This document shows positions 47,157 to 55,309 of a stretch of DNA of 64,000 nt, piece by piece. The DNA is from Burkholderia guangdongensis (GTDB lineage Bacteria; Pseudomonadota; Gammaproteobacteria; Burkholderiales; Burkholderiaceae): positions 124,001 to 188,000 of the forward strand of contig NZ_JACBNX010000004.1 in the NCBI RefSeq assembly GCF_013403875.1, in the 5' to 3' direction. The number at the start of each line of letters is the position of its first letter. Positions within the stretch are counted from its first letter, which is position 1. Position numbers and translations under genes: made by a program. The notes beneath the pieces are model-generated. The model was not told where the DNA came from, ran no database searches, and saw only the letters and a program-made list of their open reading frames with translations.

Positions 47157-47651
47157 TCATCTTCTCGTGCGCTGCTCCATCTTCGCGAACTGCTGCTTCA
47201 GCGCGGTGCTGACCATCGTCTTCTGCTGGTCGTTCAGGCCGTTGTAGAACGCGAGCCACGCGGCCTCGCTCTGCTCGCGCAACTGGGCGTTCTGCTGCTC
47301 GGCCTGCTGGCGCGCCGCGTGCAGCGCGTTCAGGTCGAGGATCGGCTGGTTCTGCTGAGCCTTCATCTGCTGATGAAGCGCCTCGTGGCTCTTGCGCATC
47401 GCTTCGTGGTTCTGCTTCATCGTGTTGACCGCGCTCTGCCATTGCTGCTCCTGCGCGGCGCTCAGCTTGAGCTGGTCGTGCAGGCGGCGGATCGCGCCGA
47501 ACGGGCCGCCGTCGTGGTCGTGCATCTGGTGGTGCATTTCCTGCCCGGCGGCGGGCGGCGCGTCGGACGGGGTGGCGGCGCGGGCGGCGCCGAAGGCGAG
47601 CGTGAGTACGGCGGCGGCAGCGATGGCCGCACGGGACGTCTTCTTATACAT
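47157..47651 (-). CDS. Spy/CpxP-like periplasmic protein with an apparent 3' frameshift
   Basis: 164 aa as read. Signal peptide TSRAAIAAAAVLTLAFGAARA, then a His-rich start (QEMHHQMHDHDGGPFG) and helices with LHDQLKLSAAQEQQWQSAVN and FYNGLNDQQKTMVSTALKQQ, the LTxxQ-type repeats of Spy/CpxP chaperones and metal sensors. The frame ends prematurely at AKMEQRTRR. In the next frame the same strand continues without a stop as HEKMKERWEQHRAAKGASAP to 47098, which reads as the natural amphipathic C-terminus. A single missing base near 47169-47171 would join them. The truncation removes only about 20 residues. It is divergent from an OmpR/EnvZ-type pair. Confidence 0.85.
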   Translation of the reverse strand: MYKKTSRAAIAAAAVLTLAFGAARAATPSDAPPAAGQEMHHQMHDHDGGPFGAIRRLHDQLKLSAAQEQQWQSAVNTMKQNHEAMRKSHEALHQQMKAQQNQPILDLNALHAARQQAEQQNAQLREQSEAAWLAFYNGLNDQQKTMVSTALKQQFAKMEQRTRR

Positions 47652-47746
47652 TTCAGATACTCCTGAGTCGAAAGGTCCGGCGGCGGCGGTCGTTGCCGTT
47701 CGTCGATCCGGTAAGACGCAGGTTAGCGACGGCTCCGGCGCGCGGT

Positions 47747-47811
47747 GTTACGCGGCCGGTCAGCGGGATTACCGGGCATTACGACTTCCTTGCGCGGTAA
47801 CCCGCAGTAAC
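47747..47811. promoter_or_regulatory. Direct-repeat binding sites in the divergent Spy-like / two-component promoter
   Basis: Toward the response regulator, GTAAC-N5-GTAAC (47797-47801 and 47807-47811). Toward the Spy-like gene, on the minus strand, GTAAT-N5-GTAAT (plus-strand ATTAC at 47768-47772 and 47778-47782), with a further GTAAC half-site at 47747-47751, 21 bp away (two helical turns). The 5-bp spacer giving a 10-bp period is the geometry of CpxR (GTAAA-N5-GTAAA) and of tandem OmpR sites. Binding by the adjacent response regulator is inferred. Confidence 0.7.
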
Positions 47812-47866
47812 CCTTTCACCGATTTGTTGCGATTTTACGACCGCCTCGCACGGTAAACTCCGAGCC

Positions 47867-48592
47867 ATGACTACCCAGATCCTCATCGTCGACGACGACC
47901 AAGAACTGCGCGACCTGTTGCGCGACTACCTCGTGCGCCAGGGCATGGAAGTGTCCGTGCTGCACGACGCCGCCACGCTCGAGAAGCGTCTCGAGCGCGA
48001 GCGCCCCGACCTGATCGTGCTGGACCTGATGATGCCCGGCGTCGACGGCCTGACCGCGCTGCGCCATTTGCGTGCCGCCGGCGACGACATTCCGGTGATC
48101 ATGCTGACCGCGCGCGCCGACGACGTCGACCGGATCGTCGGCCTCGAGCTCGGCGCGGACGACTATCTCGGCAAGCCGTTCAACCCGCGCGAGCTGCTCG
48201 CGCGGATCCAGGCGGTGCTGCGCCGGCGCCGCGCGACGCCGTCGGCGGCCGCGCCCGAGCAGCGCGAACCGTTCGCGTTCGGCCGCTTCGTGCTCGACTT
48301 CCAGGCCCGCACGCTGTCGATCGACGGCAAGCCGGCGACGCTGTCCAGCAGCGAATTCGCGCTGTTGAAGATCTTCGTGAACCACGCGCTGCGCACGCTC
48401 ACGCGCGAACGCCTGCTCGAGCTGCTGCACGGGCCCGAGTACGACGGGACCGACCGCGGCATCGACGTCCAGGTGTGGCGTCTGCGGCGGATTCTCGAAA
48501 CCGATCCGTCGTCGCCGCGCTTCATCCAGACGGTGCGCGGGCGCGGCTACGTGTTCGTGCCCGACGGCGAGGCTCATGCGCAAGCCCATTGA
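47867..48592 (+). CDS. OmpR-type response regulator
   Basis: 241 aa. Receiver domain: acidic triad DDD at residues 9-11, phospho-acceptor Asp53 in IVLDLMMPGVDGL, Thr in MLTARADDVDRIVGLELGAD and Lys in DDYLGKPFNPRELLARIQAV. The C-terminal winged helix (about 140-235) has RGIDVQVWRLRRILETDPSS and TVRGRGYVFVPDG. The linker sequence GKPFNPRELLARI and the VFVPDG ending are closer to OmpR than to CpxR. It overlaps the kinase gene by 17 bp. Confidence 0.95.
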   Translation: MTTQILIVDDDQELRDLLRDYLVRQGMEVSVLHDAATLEKRLERERPDLIVLDLMMPGVDGLTALRHLRAAGDDIPVIMLTARADDVDRIVGLELGADDYLGKPFNPRELLARIQAVLRRRRATPSAAAPEQREPFAFGRFVLDFQARTLSIDGKPATLSSSEFALLKIFVNHALRTLTRERLLELLHGPEYDGTDRGIDVQVWRLRRILETDPSSPRFIQTVRGRGYVFVPDGEAHAQAH

Positions 48593-49892
48593 TTCGCTGT
48601 TCGGGCGGCTCGCGCTGCTCGTCGTCGGCGTGCTGCTGCTGTCGCACTTCGCGTGGTATTTCGCGATGCGCCTCGAGCGCAACCAGATGCAGACGCGGTA
48701 CGCGGTCGAGGAGGCCGCATTTCTCGTCGAAGCGGTGCGGCAGCACGTCGCGCGCACGCCCGACTTGCCGCTGCCGTCGCGGGTGCGGATCGTGTCGCCC
48801 GGCAGCGCCGACGTGCCGCACGGGGACGGCGCGGATCTACCCGCGGCGCTCAAGCGTTTTCGCGACGACGTGAGCGAGCGGATGCCGGCCGGCACGCACG
48901 TCGAGATCGGCGCGTCGGGCCGGCCGCCGGTGCTGTGGGTCCGGGAGCCGTCGGACCCGAACTGGATCGTCGTGCCGGTGCAGCCGCTGCGACCGCCGCG
49001 CCCGCGCGACCGGATGATGCTCTGGCTCGCGACGATCTTCTCGTCGGCCGTGATCGCCGCGCTGTTCGCCGCGTGGCAGCTTCAGCAGCCGCTGCGCTCG
49101 CTCGTGCGCGCGGTCGCGCGCTTCGGCCGCGGCCAGCCGGTGCCGCCGCTGCGCGAGCGCGGCCCGCGCGAGCTGCGCCAGCTCACGCGCGGCTTCAACC
49201 AGATGGTCGAGCAGGTGTCGCGCGCGGAGAACGACCGCGCGGTGATGCTCGCCGGCGTCGCGCACGATCTGCGCACGCCGCTGGCGCGGATGCGACTGCG
49301 CGCCGAGATGATGGACGACGCGCGGCTGCGCGACGGCGTCGTGCGCGACGTCGACTCGATGTCGCACATCGTCGACCAGTTCCTCGTGTTCGCGCACGGC
49401 GGCGCCGACCGCAGCGAGCCGGTGCCGGTCGACCAGGCGTGCGAGCGGATCGCGCGCACGTATCGCGCGGTCGCGCCGAACGCGCCGACGGTGCAGAGCC
49501 GGCTCGCGGCGGGCGCCGGGTTCCGGCTGCCGACCGCGACGCTCGACCGGATCCTGTCGAACCTGCTCGATAACGCGCATGCGTACGGCGCGCCGCCCGT
49601 CGTCGTCGAGACCGAGCGCACGTCGACCGGCTATGTGCTGGCGGTCAGCGATCGCGGCAACGGCATCGCGCCGCGCGATCTCGCGGCGGCGACGCGGCCT
49701 TTCGTGCGGCTCGATCCGGCGCGCGGCGGCAACGGGCACAGCGGGCTCGGCCTCGCGATCGTCGAGCGGCTGGTCCAGCGCGTCGGCGGCGACTGCGAGA
49801 TCGGCAATCAGCCGGAAGGCGGGCTGCGCGTCGCGATGATCTTCCCGTTCGATGCGGTGCCGAAGCCCGAGCCGGGCCAGCCGGCGGATTGA
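48576..49892 (+). CDS. EnvZ-type sensor histidine kinase
   Basis: 438 aa. Two membrane helices (FGRLALLVVGVLLLSHFAWY and MMLWLATIFSSAVIAALFAA) flank a periplasmic domain of about 125 residues. Then HAMP (LQQPLRSLVRAVARFGRGQP) and the dimerisation H-box MLAGVAHDLRTPLARMRLRA with His230, the ATP-binding N-box LSNLLDNAHAYG, and VSDRGNGI and GHSGLGLAIV. The AGVxHDLRTPL box is the EnvZ type. The ligand is unknown. Partner of the overlapping upstream regulator. Confidence 0.95.
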   Translation: MRKPIDSLFGRLALLVVGVLLLSHFAWYFAMRLERNQMQTRYAVEEAAFLVEAVRQHVARTPDLPLPSRVRIVSPGSADVPHGDGADLPAALKRFRDDVSERMPAGTHVEIGASGRPPVLWVREPSDPNWIVVPVQPLRPPRPRDRMMLWLATIFSSAVIAALFAAWQLQQPLRSLVRAVARFGRGQPVPPLRERGPRELRQLTRGFNQMVEQVSRAENDRAVMLAGVAHDLRTPLARMRLRAEMMDDARLRDGVVRDVDSMSHIVDQFLVFAHGGADRSEPVPVDQACERIARTYRAVAPNAPTVQSRLAAGAGFRLPTATLDRILSNLLDNAHAYGAPPVVVETERTSTGYVLAVSDRGNGIAPRDLAAATRPFVRLDPARGGNGHSGLGLAIVERLVQRVGGDCEIGNQPEGGLRVAMIFPFDAVPKPEPGQPAD

Positions 49893-49962
49893 GCGGGGCG
49901 AGAAGCTAAAAGATAGGTGCGGCGGCCGGCATCGCGGCCGGGTGGGCGCCGCGGCTCATGCC

Positions 49963-49992
49963 GCGCAGTGCCGGCCCGCGCCGGCACTGCGC
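49963..49992. terminator. Perfect 13-bp hairpin between convergent genes
   Basis: GCGCAGTGCCGGC (49963-49975) pairs with GCCGGCACTGCGC (49980-49992) around a CCGC loop, between the kinase gene and the convergent 88-codon gene. No T-run, so it may act as a Rho-aided bidirectional stop or protect both 3' ends. Confidence 0.6.
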
Positions 49993-49999
49993 ACCGGCG

Positions 50000-50266
50000 T
50001 CATTCGCCGAACAGCGTGCTCAGCGTCTCGGCGGCGTTGCTGTCGATCGTGTTGTAGGTCACGCTGCTCGCCTCGAAGATGTAGAGCGTCGTGTATTTGC
50101 CGAGGCGGTCGAGAATTTCGTCCTGCAGCGATTCCGGCACGATGTTCATGCTCAGGTACCAGGCCGTCGACGACAGCCGCGTCTGGAACGACCCGTATTC
50201 CTGCATCAGCTCGGCGAACGCGTCGGCTTCCTGGTCACGGCATACGATCACCAAATTTCCTGCCAT
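50000..50266 (-). CDS. Small conserved-looking protein with a possible Cas2/VapD-like fold
   Basis: 88 aa, no signal peptide or membrane segment. Predicted order from the sequence is beta (NLVIVCRD), helix (ADAFAELMQEYGSF), beta (TRLSSTAWYLSM), helix (PESLQDEILDRLGKY), beta (TTLYIFEASS), then a helix with NAAETLSTLFGE. A beta-alpha-beta-beta-alpha-beta order with this size is like the ferredoxin-like Cas2/VapD/SinR-type proteins; family membership is unproven. GGGAGAGAGGA precedes the ATG. It stands alone: no antitoxin, cas genes or CRISPR repeats are nearby. Confidence 0.7.
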   Translation of the reverse strand: MAGNLVIVCRDQEADAFAELMQEYGSFQTRLSSTAWYLSMNIVPESLQDEILDRLGKYTTLYIFEASSVTYNTIDSNAAETLSTLFGE

Positions 50267-50762
50267 TCCTCTCTCCCGGTCGTCAATCGATCAATCCACG
50301 TGGGGCGAGCCTCGATCATAACCGCTTAACGGTGTCGTGCCTTTGATGAAACCTGCCCGGCGGCGGGTTCACGGCCGGGCCGGATCGCGGCATAATGCCG
50401 CCTCGCACGCCGGCCGGGCGGCAGCGAGGCCGATTCGCGTGCGCCCGCTTGGTTGGCCTGCTCAGTCGGCCTGCTCAGTCGGTCCGCTCAGCCCGCCCGC
50501 TTCGCGCCCGGCCCGCTCACCCGCGCGGCGCGCATGGCGTCGGCGGATCCGGGTGGTTGTGCCTGAAACAGTGGTTGTAGTAGTGTCGTGCCGTCGCGGA
50601 GCCGGTCTGGCCGGCCGTGGCGCGCGCGTCCGGCCGTGAGTGAACACGAAAACTCGCACGAAAACCCGCACGAAAACCCGCGCGCGCGCGCTTTGCCATG
50701 AATCAACTTCGTTTGCCGGTCTCATTCTTCGATTCGTACGATCTCGCCGGGGAGGGCGCCTG
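50267..50762. other. 496-bp gap with two tandem repeat blocks
   Basis: No gene is supported. Block 1 (50455-50493): about three copies of a 13-nt unit GGCCTGCTCAGTC, the last degenerate. Block 2 (50645-50680): three copies of the 12-nt unit CACGAAAACCCG. The promoter of the ABC transporter genes is expected here, but no boxes are clear. A frame open from 50640 runs into the permease gene but codes for the repeats and is unlikely to be translated. Confidence 0.7.
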
Positions 50763-52514
50763 ATGGACATCGGACTCGATCCGAACCGGCTCGCCAACGG
50801 CTCCACGTGGCGGGTCCTGCCGAACCGCTGGGATTTCGTCGCGTTTCCGCTGATCATCTGCGTGCTGGCGATGGCGATCGTCGGCTTTCACCAGACGATG
50901 GCGCCGATCGCGACGCTGAAGACCCAGGCGATCTCGCTCGACCCGTCGATGCTGCCCGAATACGCGTTGCGCACGACGCTGCGGATGCTCGCCGCGATGG
51001 TCGCGTCGCTCGCGTTCACGCTGGTCTACGGCACGCTCGCCGCGAAGAGCCGTCGCGCGGGGATGGTGCTGGTTCCGATCCTCGACATCCTGCAGTCGGT
51101 GCCGGTGCTCGGCTACATCTCGTTTACGGTCACGTTCTTCCTCGCGCTGTTCCCGAGCCGCGTGCTCGGCGCCGAGCTCGCCGCGATCTTCGCGATCTTC
51201 ACGAGCCAGGCGTGGAACATGACGTTCAGCTTCTATCAGTCGCTGCGCACGGTGCCGCGCGATCTCGACGAAGTGTCGCGCGGCTTTCACCTGACCGCGT
51301 GGCAGCGCTTCTGGAAGCTCGAAGTGCCGTTCTCGATGCCGGGCCTGATCTGGAACATGATGATGTCGATGTCCGGCGGCTGGTTCTTCGTCGTCGCGTC
51401 GGAGGCGATCACGGTCGGCAACAACACGATCACGCTGCCCGGCATCGGCGCATATCTCGCGCAGGCGATCTCGGACAAGAACCTCGGCGCGATCGGCTGG
51501 GTGATCCTCGCGATGACGATCGTGATTCTCGCGTACGACCAGCTGCTGTTCCGCCCGCTCGTCGCATGGGCCGACAAGTTCAGGATGGAGAACACGAGCT
51601 CGGGCGACGCGCCCGAATCGTGGCTGCTCGACCTCGTGCGCCGCACGCGGCTGATCCACCAGCTGCTCGTGCCGGCCGGCTGGCTGCTCGCGAAGGCCGC
51701 GCGCATTCCGCTGCGCCTGCCGTCGGGCAAGGTGCGCTTCACGCTGCCGCGCGTCGAGAAGAAGGCGTCGCGCGCGGCCGACGTCGCGTGGGCGATCCTC
51801 GTGCTCGCCGGCACCGCCTATGTCGTGTGGCGCGTCGTCAGCTACGTGTCGACCGGCGTCACGTTCGCCGAGGTCGGCCACGTGTTCGTGCTCGGCCTGA
51901 TCACGCTGCTGCGCGTGATGGTGCTGATCGCGCTCGCGTCGGTGATCTGGGTGCCGATCGGCGTGTGGATCGGCCTGCGGCCCGCGATCGCCGAGAAGGC
52001 GCAGCCGATTGCGCAGTTCCTCGCAGCGTTCCCGGCGAACCTGCTGTTCCCGGTGTTCGTGATCGTGATCGTCAAGTTCCACCTGAACGCGGACATCTGG
52101 CTGTCGCCGCTGATCGTGCTCGGCACGCAGTGGTACATCCTGTTCAACGTGATCGCCGGCGCGACCGCCTATCCGAACGACTATCGCGAGGCGGCGGCCA
52201 ATTTCCGGATCCGCGGCTGGCAGTGGTGGCGCCAGGCGATCCTGCCGGGTATCTTCCCGTATTACGTGACGGGCGCGATCACCGCGTCGGGCGGCGCATG
52301 GAACGCGAGCATCGTGTCGGAATTCGTGCAGTGGGGCGACACGAAGATCGAGGCGCACGGCCTCGGCGCGTACATCGCGCAGACGACCGCCGCCGGCGAC
52401 TATCCGAAGATCATTCTGGGCATCGCGGTGATGTCCCTGTTCGTCACGTTGTTCAACCGCCTGCTGTGGCGCCCGCTGTACGCGTTCGCCGAGGCGAAGC
52501 TGCGGCTTGACTGA
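50763..52514 (+). CDS. ABC transporter permease with two fused permease modules (NitT/TauT type)
   Basis: 583 aa. It has two binding-protein-dependent transport domains in one chain: the first (about 60-280) with EAA-like LDEVSRGFHLTAWQRFWKLE and the second (about 370-570) with DYREAAANFRIRGWQWWRQA. About twelve hydrophobic segments in all. The fused form replaces the usual homodimer of permeases for nitrate/sulfonate/taurine-type importers. Start MDIGLDPNR follows a GGGGAGG site. The ATPase gene follows 34 bp downstream. No substrate-binding protein gene is adjacent. Confidence 0.9.
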   Translation: MDIGLDPNRLANGSTWRVLPNRWDFVAFPLIICVLAMAIVGFHQTMAPIATLKTQAISLDPSMLPEYALRTTLRMLAAMVASLAFTLVYGTLAAKSRRAGMVLVPILDILQSVPVLGYISFTVTFFLALFPSRVLGAELAAIFAIFTSQAWNMTFSFYQSLRTVPRDLDEVSRGFHLTAWQRFWKLEVPFSMPGLIWNMMMSMSGGWFFVVASEAITVGNNTITLPGIGAYLAQAISDKNLGAIGWVILAMTIVILAYDQLLFRPLVAWADKFRMENTSSGDAPESWLLDLVRRTRLIHQLLVPAGWLLAKAARIPLRLPSGKVRFTLPRVEKKASRAADVAWAILVLAGTAYVVWRVVSYVSTGVTFAEVGHVFVLGLITLLRVMVLIALASVIWVPIGVWIGLRPAIAEKAQPIAQFLAAFPANLLFPVFVIVIVKFHLNADIWLSPLIVLGTQWYILFNVIAGATAYPNDYREAAANFRIRGWQWWRQAILPGIFPYYVTGAITASGGAWNASIVSEFVQWGDTKIEAHGLGAYIAQTTAAGDYPKIILGIAVMSLFVTLFNRLLWRPLYAFAEAKLRLD

Positions 52515-52548
52515 CACCCTGACCGACACCGTTTGAGAGCGAAACGCG

Positions 52549-53880
52549 ATGCAAAATCCGAATGCCGTGAACGCCCCCGTTCAGATGCCGCCGCGCGCCG
52601 GCGACGAGATCCTGCGCGTCGACAACGTCAGCCGCGGCTTCAACAAGACGCAGGGCGAGCTGCTCGTGCTCGACGGCGCGAACCTGTCGCTGCGCGAGGG
52701 CGAGATCGTCGGGTTGCTCGGCCGCTCGGGCTCCGGCAAATCGACGCTGCTGCGGATCATCGCCGGGCTGATCGAGCCGACGGGCGGCGAAGTCACGTAT
52801 CTCGGCCAGCCGCTCGACGGCCCGGCCGCGGGCGTCGCGATGGTGTTCCAGACGTTCGCGCTGTTTCCGTGGCTCACGGTGCTGCAGAACGTGGAGGCCG
52901 GCCTCGAGGCGCTCGGCGTCGGCGCGCGCGAGCGGCGTGAACGCGCGCTCGCGGCGATCGATCTGATCGGTCTCGACGGCTTCGAGAACGCGTATCCGCG
53001 CGAGCTGTCGGGCGGGATGCGGCAGCGCGTCGGCTTCGCGCGCGCGCTCGTCGTCGACCCGACGCTGCTGCTGATGGACGAACCGTTCTCCGCGCTCGAC
53101 GTGCTGACCGCCGAGACGCTACGCACCGACCTGCTCGATCTGTGGACGCAGGGCCGGATGCCGATCAAGTCGGTGCTGATCGTCACGCACAACATCGAGG
53201 AAGCGGTGTTCATGTGCGACCGGATTCTGGTGCTGTCGTCGAACCCGGGCCGCGTGATCGCCGAGATCAAGGTGCCGTTCAAGCATCCGCGCAATCGTCT
53301 GGATCCGGCGTTCCGCCGCCTCGTCGACGACATCTACGCGAAGATGACCGCGCGCCAGATCGGCGGCGCGACGAAGAAGGGGCTGGAGCTCGACAGCTGG
53401 CTGCCGCGCGTGTCGACCAACCTGATGGCGGGCCTGATCGAGACGCTCGCGGCGCCGCCTTACCACGGCCGCGCGGATATGCCGGAGATCGCGCGTTCGC
53501 TGCATCTGGAAGTCGACGATCTGTTCCCGATCGCCGAAGCGCTGCAATACCTCGGCTTCGCGGACGTGCGCGAAGGGGACGTGTTCCTGACGCCGCCCGC
53601 GCGCGTGTTCGCCGAGTTCGGCACGCAGGAGCGCAAGATGATGTTCGCCGAGCATCTGCTGCGGCACGTGCCGCTCGCCGCGCGGATCAAGAAGGTGCTG
53701 AACGAGCGGCCCGGCCATCGCGCGCCGCGCGTGCGCTTCGAGCAGGAGCTCGAGGATTCCCTGTCCGACAGCGCGGCCGAGGAGACGCTCGACGTGGTGA
53801 TCGACTGGGGCCGCTACGGCGAGATCTTCTCGTACAACGACCAGACCGAGATCTTCAGCCTCGAGGACGTCGAGTCCTGA
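52549..53880 (+). CDS. NitT/TauT-type ABC ATPase with C-terminal AAA-associated domain
   Basis: 443 aa. Residues about 15-255: Walker A LLGRSGSGKSTLLRIIAGLI, Q-loop VFQTFALFPWLTVLQNV, signature ELSGGMRQRVGFARALVVDP, Walker B LLLMDEPFSALDVL and H-loop VTHNIEEAVFMCDRILVLSS. The ~170-residue C-terminal part (LPRVSTNLMAGLIETLAAPP, DMPEIARSLHLEVDDLFPIA) is an AAA-associated winged-helix-like domain found in a subset of these ATPases, probably regulatory. Co-transcribed with the double permease. Confidence 0.9.
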   Translation: MQNPNAVNAPVQMPPRAGDEILRVDNVSRGFNKTQGELLVLDGANLSLREGEIVGLLGRSGSGKSTLLRIIAGLIEPTGGEVTYLGQPLDGPAAGVAMVFQTFALFPWLTVLQNVEAGLEALGVGARERRERALAAIDLIGLDGFENAYPRELSGGMRQRVGFARALVVDPTLLLMDEPFSALDVLTAETLRTDLLDLWTQGRMPIKSVLIVTHNIEEAVFMCDRILVLSSNPGRVIAEIKVPFKHPRNRLDPAFRRLVDDIYAKMTARQIGGATKKGLELDSWLPRVSTNLMAGLIETLAAPPYHGRADMPEIARSLHLEVDDLFPIAEALQYLGFADVREGDVFLTPPARVFAEFGTQERKMMFAEHLLRHVPLAARIKKVLNERPGHRAPRVRFEQELEDSLSDSAAEETLDVVIDWGRYGEIFSYNDQTEIFSLEDVES

Positions 53881-53995
53881 TCCGCCGCCGCGTTGCCGGG
53901 CCGTCGCGCCCGGCGGCGGCTCGCAAAACCCGACAGCCCCTAAAAATCGCGCCCGCCCGAACCGGCGGGCGTCGTGCGGTCGTGCCGTCGCGCGC

Positions 53996-54493
53996 TTACT
54001 GCTGCAAATTCCCCCAGCGCTCGACGGCCGGCTCGGCCGACGCCCATTTCCAGTACTGCCCTTGCTGGCATGCGTTCGCGAAATACCAGCTCTCTTGCGC
54101 GCCGTCCTTCATCGAGAACGCGAATTCCTTGCAGAGTGCGAGCGGCGTCGAATACGCGCGCGTGACGCGCACCTCGCCTTCGCCGTTTTCGAGCGGCAGC
54201 GTGTTGCTGACGTGCCACGGGCCGACCTCGCCGACCGCGAGGCGACCCACCGTCCGCGCGATCGCGTTCTGCTGATTTTCGTGGAGCTGGCGCATCGTCC
54301 GGATGACCGCCTCGTCGGTGGCCGCCTGCACCGCGATGCCGACGCCGATTCCGACCGCCGGATTCGCGGTCACGAGGCCCGTCGCCGCGCCCGCGAGCGC
54401 GCCGCTCGCCGCGCCGACCGAGCCGCACCCGGACAGCGAGACGCCGGCCGCGCACAGCACCGCGACGTACGCGACGGCGCGCGCGACGCTCAT
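53996..54493 (-). CDS. Lipoprotein, paralogue 2 of a tandem pair
   Basis: 165 aa. Signal peptide with lipobox AVLCAAGVSLSGCGSVGAAS, then a glycine-zipper-like GALAGAATGLVTANPAVGIG. The C-terminal domain contains GRLAVGEVGPWHVSNTLPLE and ends QYWKWASAEPAVERWGNLQQ. The same domain with the same ending (QWKWASAEPATERWSPLQ) is in the gene just upstream. The start codon overlaps that gene's stop by 4 bp. Function unknown; outer-membrane or periplasmic location inferred from the lipobox. Confidence 0.85.
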   Translation of the reverse strand: MSVARAVAYVAVLCAAGVSLSGCGSVGAASGALAGAATGLVTANPAVGIGVGIAVQAATDEAVIRTMRQLHENQQNAIARTVGRLAVGEVGPWHVSNTLPLENGEGEVRVTRAYSTPLALCKEFAFSMKDGAQESWYFANACQQGQYWKWASAEPAVERWGNLQQ

Positions 54494-55053
54494 TGGAGCG
54501 GGCTCCAGCGCTCGGTCGCGGGCTCGGCCGACGCCCATTTCCATTGCGGACCGTCGCGGCAGATCGTCGCGACGTAGAACGCCGATTGGGCGGGCGCGTC
54601 GGATTTGGCCGGCGTGTCGACGGCGAACACGATTTCCTTGCAGTCGAGCGGCCCGACGCTGATCAGGCGGCTGACGGTTACGCGGCCGCGCTCGTCGTCC
54701 TCGATCGGCATCGAGTGCGTGGCGGACCACGGCGCGACGCCGCCGACGTCGAGCGGGCCGGCCGCGTTCGCGATCTGCTGCTGCGTGTAGTGGTGCGCGA
54801 CGCGCTGTGTGTACTGGACGCCCGCGCGTGCGCCGGCGACCGCGCCGAGGCCGATGCCGGTCGCGACCGCGGCGTTCTTCGTGACCTTCGAGGCGACCGC
54901 GGCGCCCGCGATGCCGGCGCCGGCCGCGGCGCCTTCGCTGTAGAACGAATTGCAGCCGGATAGCGCGACGGCGATTGCGACGCCGGCGAGCGCGATGCGT
55001 ACCATACGCACGGTGTGCACGGTACGAAGCGGCGAGTCGATACGAATGTTCAT
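54490..55053 (-). CDS. Lipoprotein, paralogue 1 of a tandem pair
   Basis: 187 aa from the ATG at 55053; an ATG at 55005 (MVRIALAGVAIAVALSGCNS) gives a shorter, more normal lipoprotein signal. After the lipid Cys there is a Gly/Ala-rich zipper (GAAAGAGIAGAAVASKVTKN) and a C-terminal domain with VGGVAPWSATHSMPIEDDER, CKEIVFAVDT and DGPQWKWASAEPATERW. Two Cys (CKE, ICRD) are shared in position with the paralogue. First gene of the pair, so any promoter lies in 55054-55309. Confidence 0.82.
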   Translation of the reverse strand: MNIRIDSPLRTVHTVRMVRIALAGVAIAVALSGCNSFYSEGAAAGAGIAGAAVASKVTKNAAVATGIGLGAVAGARAGVQYTQRVAHHYTQQQIANAAGPLDVGGVAPWSATHSMPIEDDERGRVTVSRLISVGPLDCKEIVFAVDTPAKSDAPAQSAFYVATICRDGPQWKWASAEPATERWSPLQ

Positions 55054-55309
55054 CCCTGAGCGATCATTGTCTTCGGAGCGGCGGTGCGGACGCCCGGCCA
55101 TTGTCGCCCAATCATCGGACGAAAAAGGCAAGCAATTGACAAATGACGGAGGCGGGGCCCGGCGCGCACGCGCGATATTGTCTGACAGACGGTGCGTACG
55201 GGGTCGTAACGTTACAAATTGTCGAAAATGCACGCCTTGACGCGTGCGGCGCGGACCATAGACTCTGAGATGTGAACAGTGCGAACGCGGCCCTGGCGCC
55301 GCTCCGAAC

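Noticed and set aside
50000-50266. Cas2 of a CRISPR-Cas locus
   Set aside because: No cas1, effector genes or repeat-spacer array exist anywhere in the window; fold similarity alone is weak.
50640-50762. Upstream extension of the double-permease protein (KTRTKTRTKTRARAL)
   Set aside because: It is encoded by tandem repeats, and a better start with a GGGGAGG site lies at 50763.
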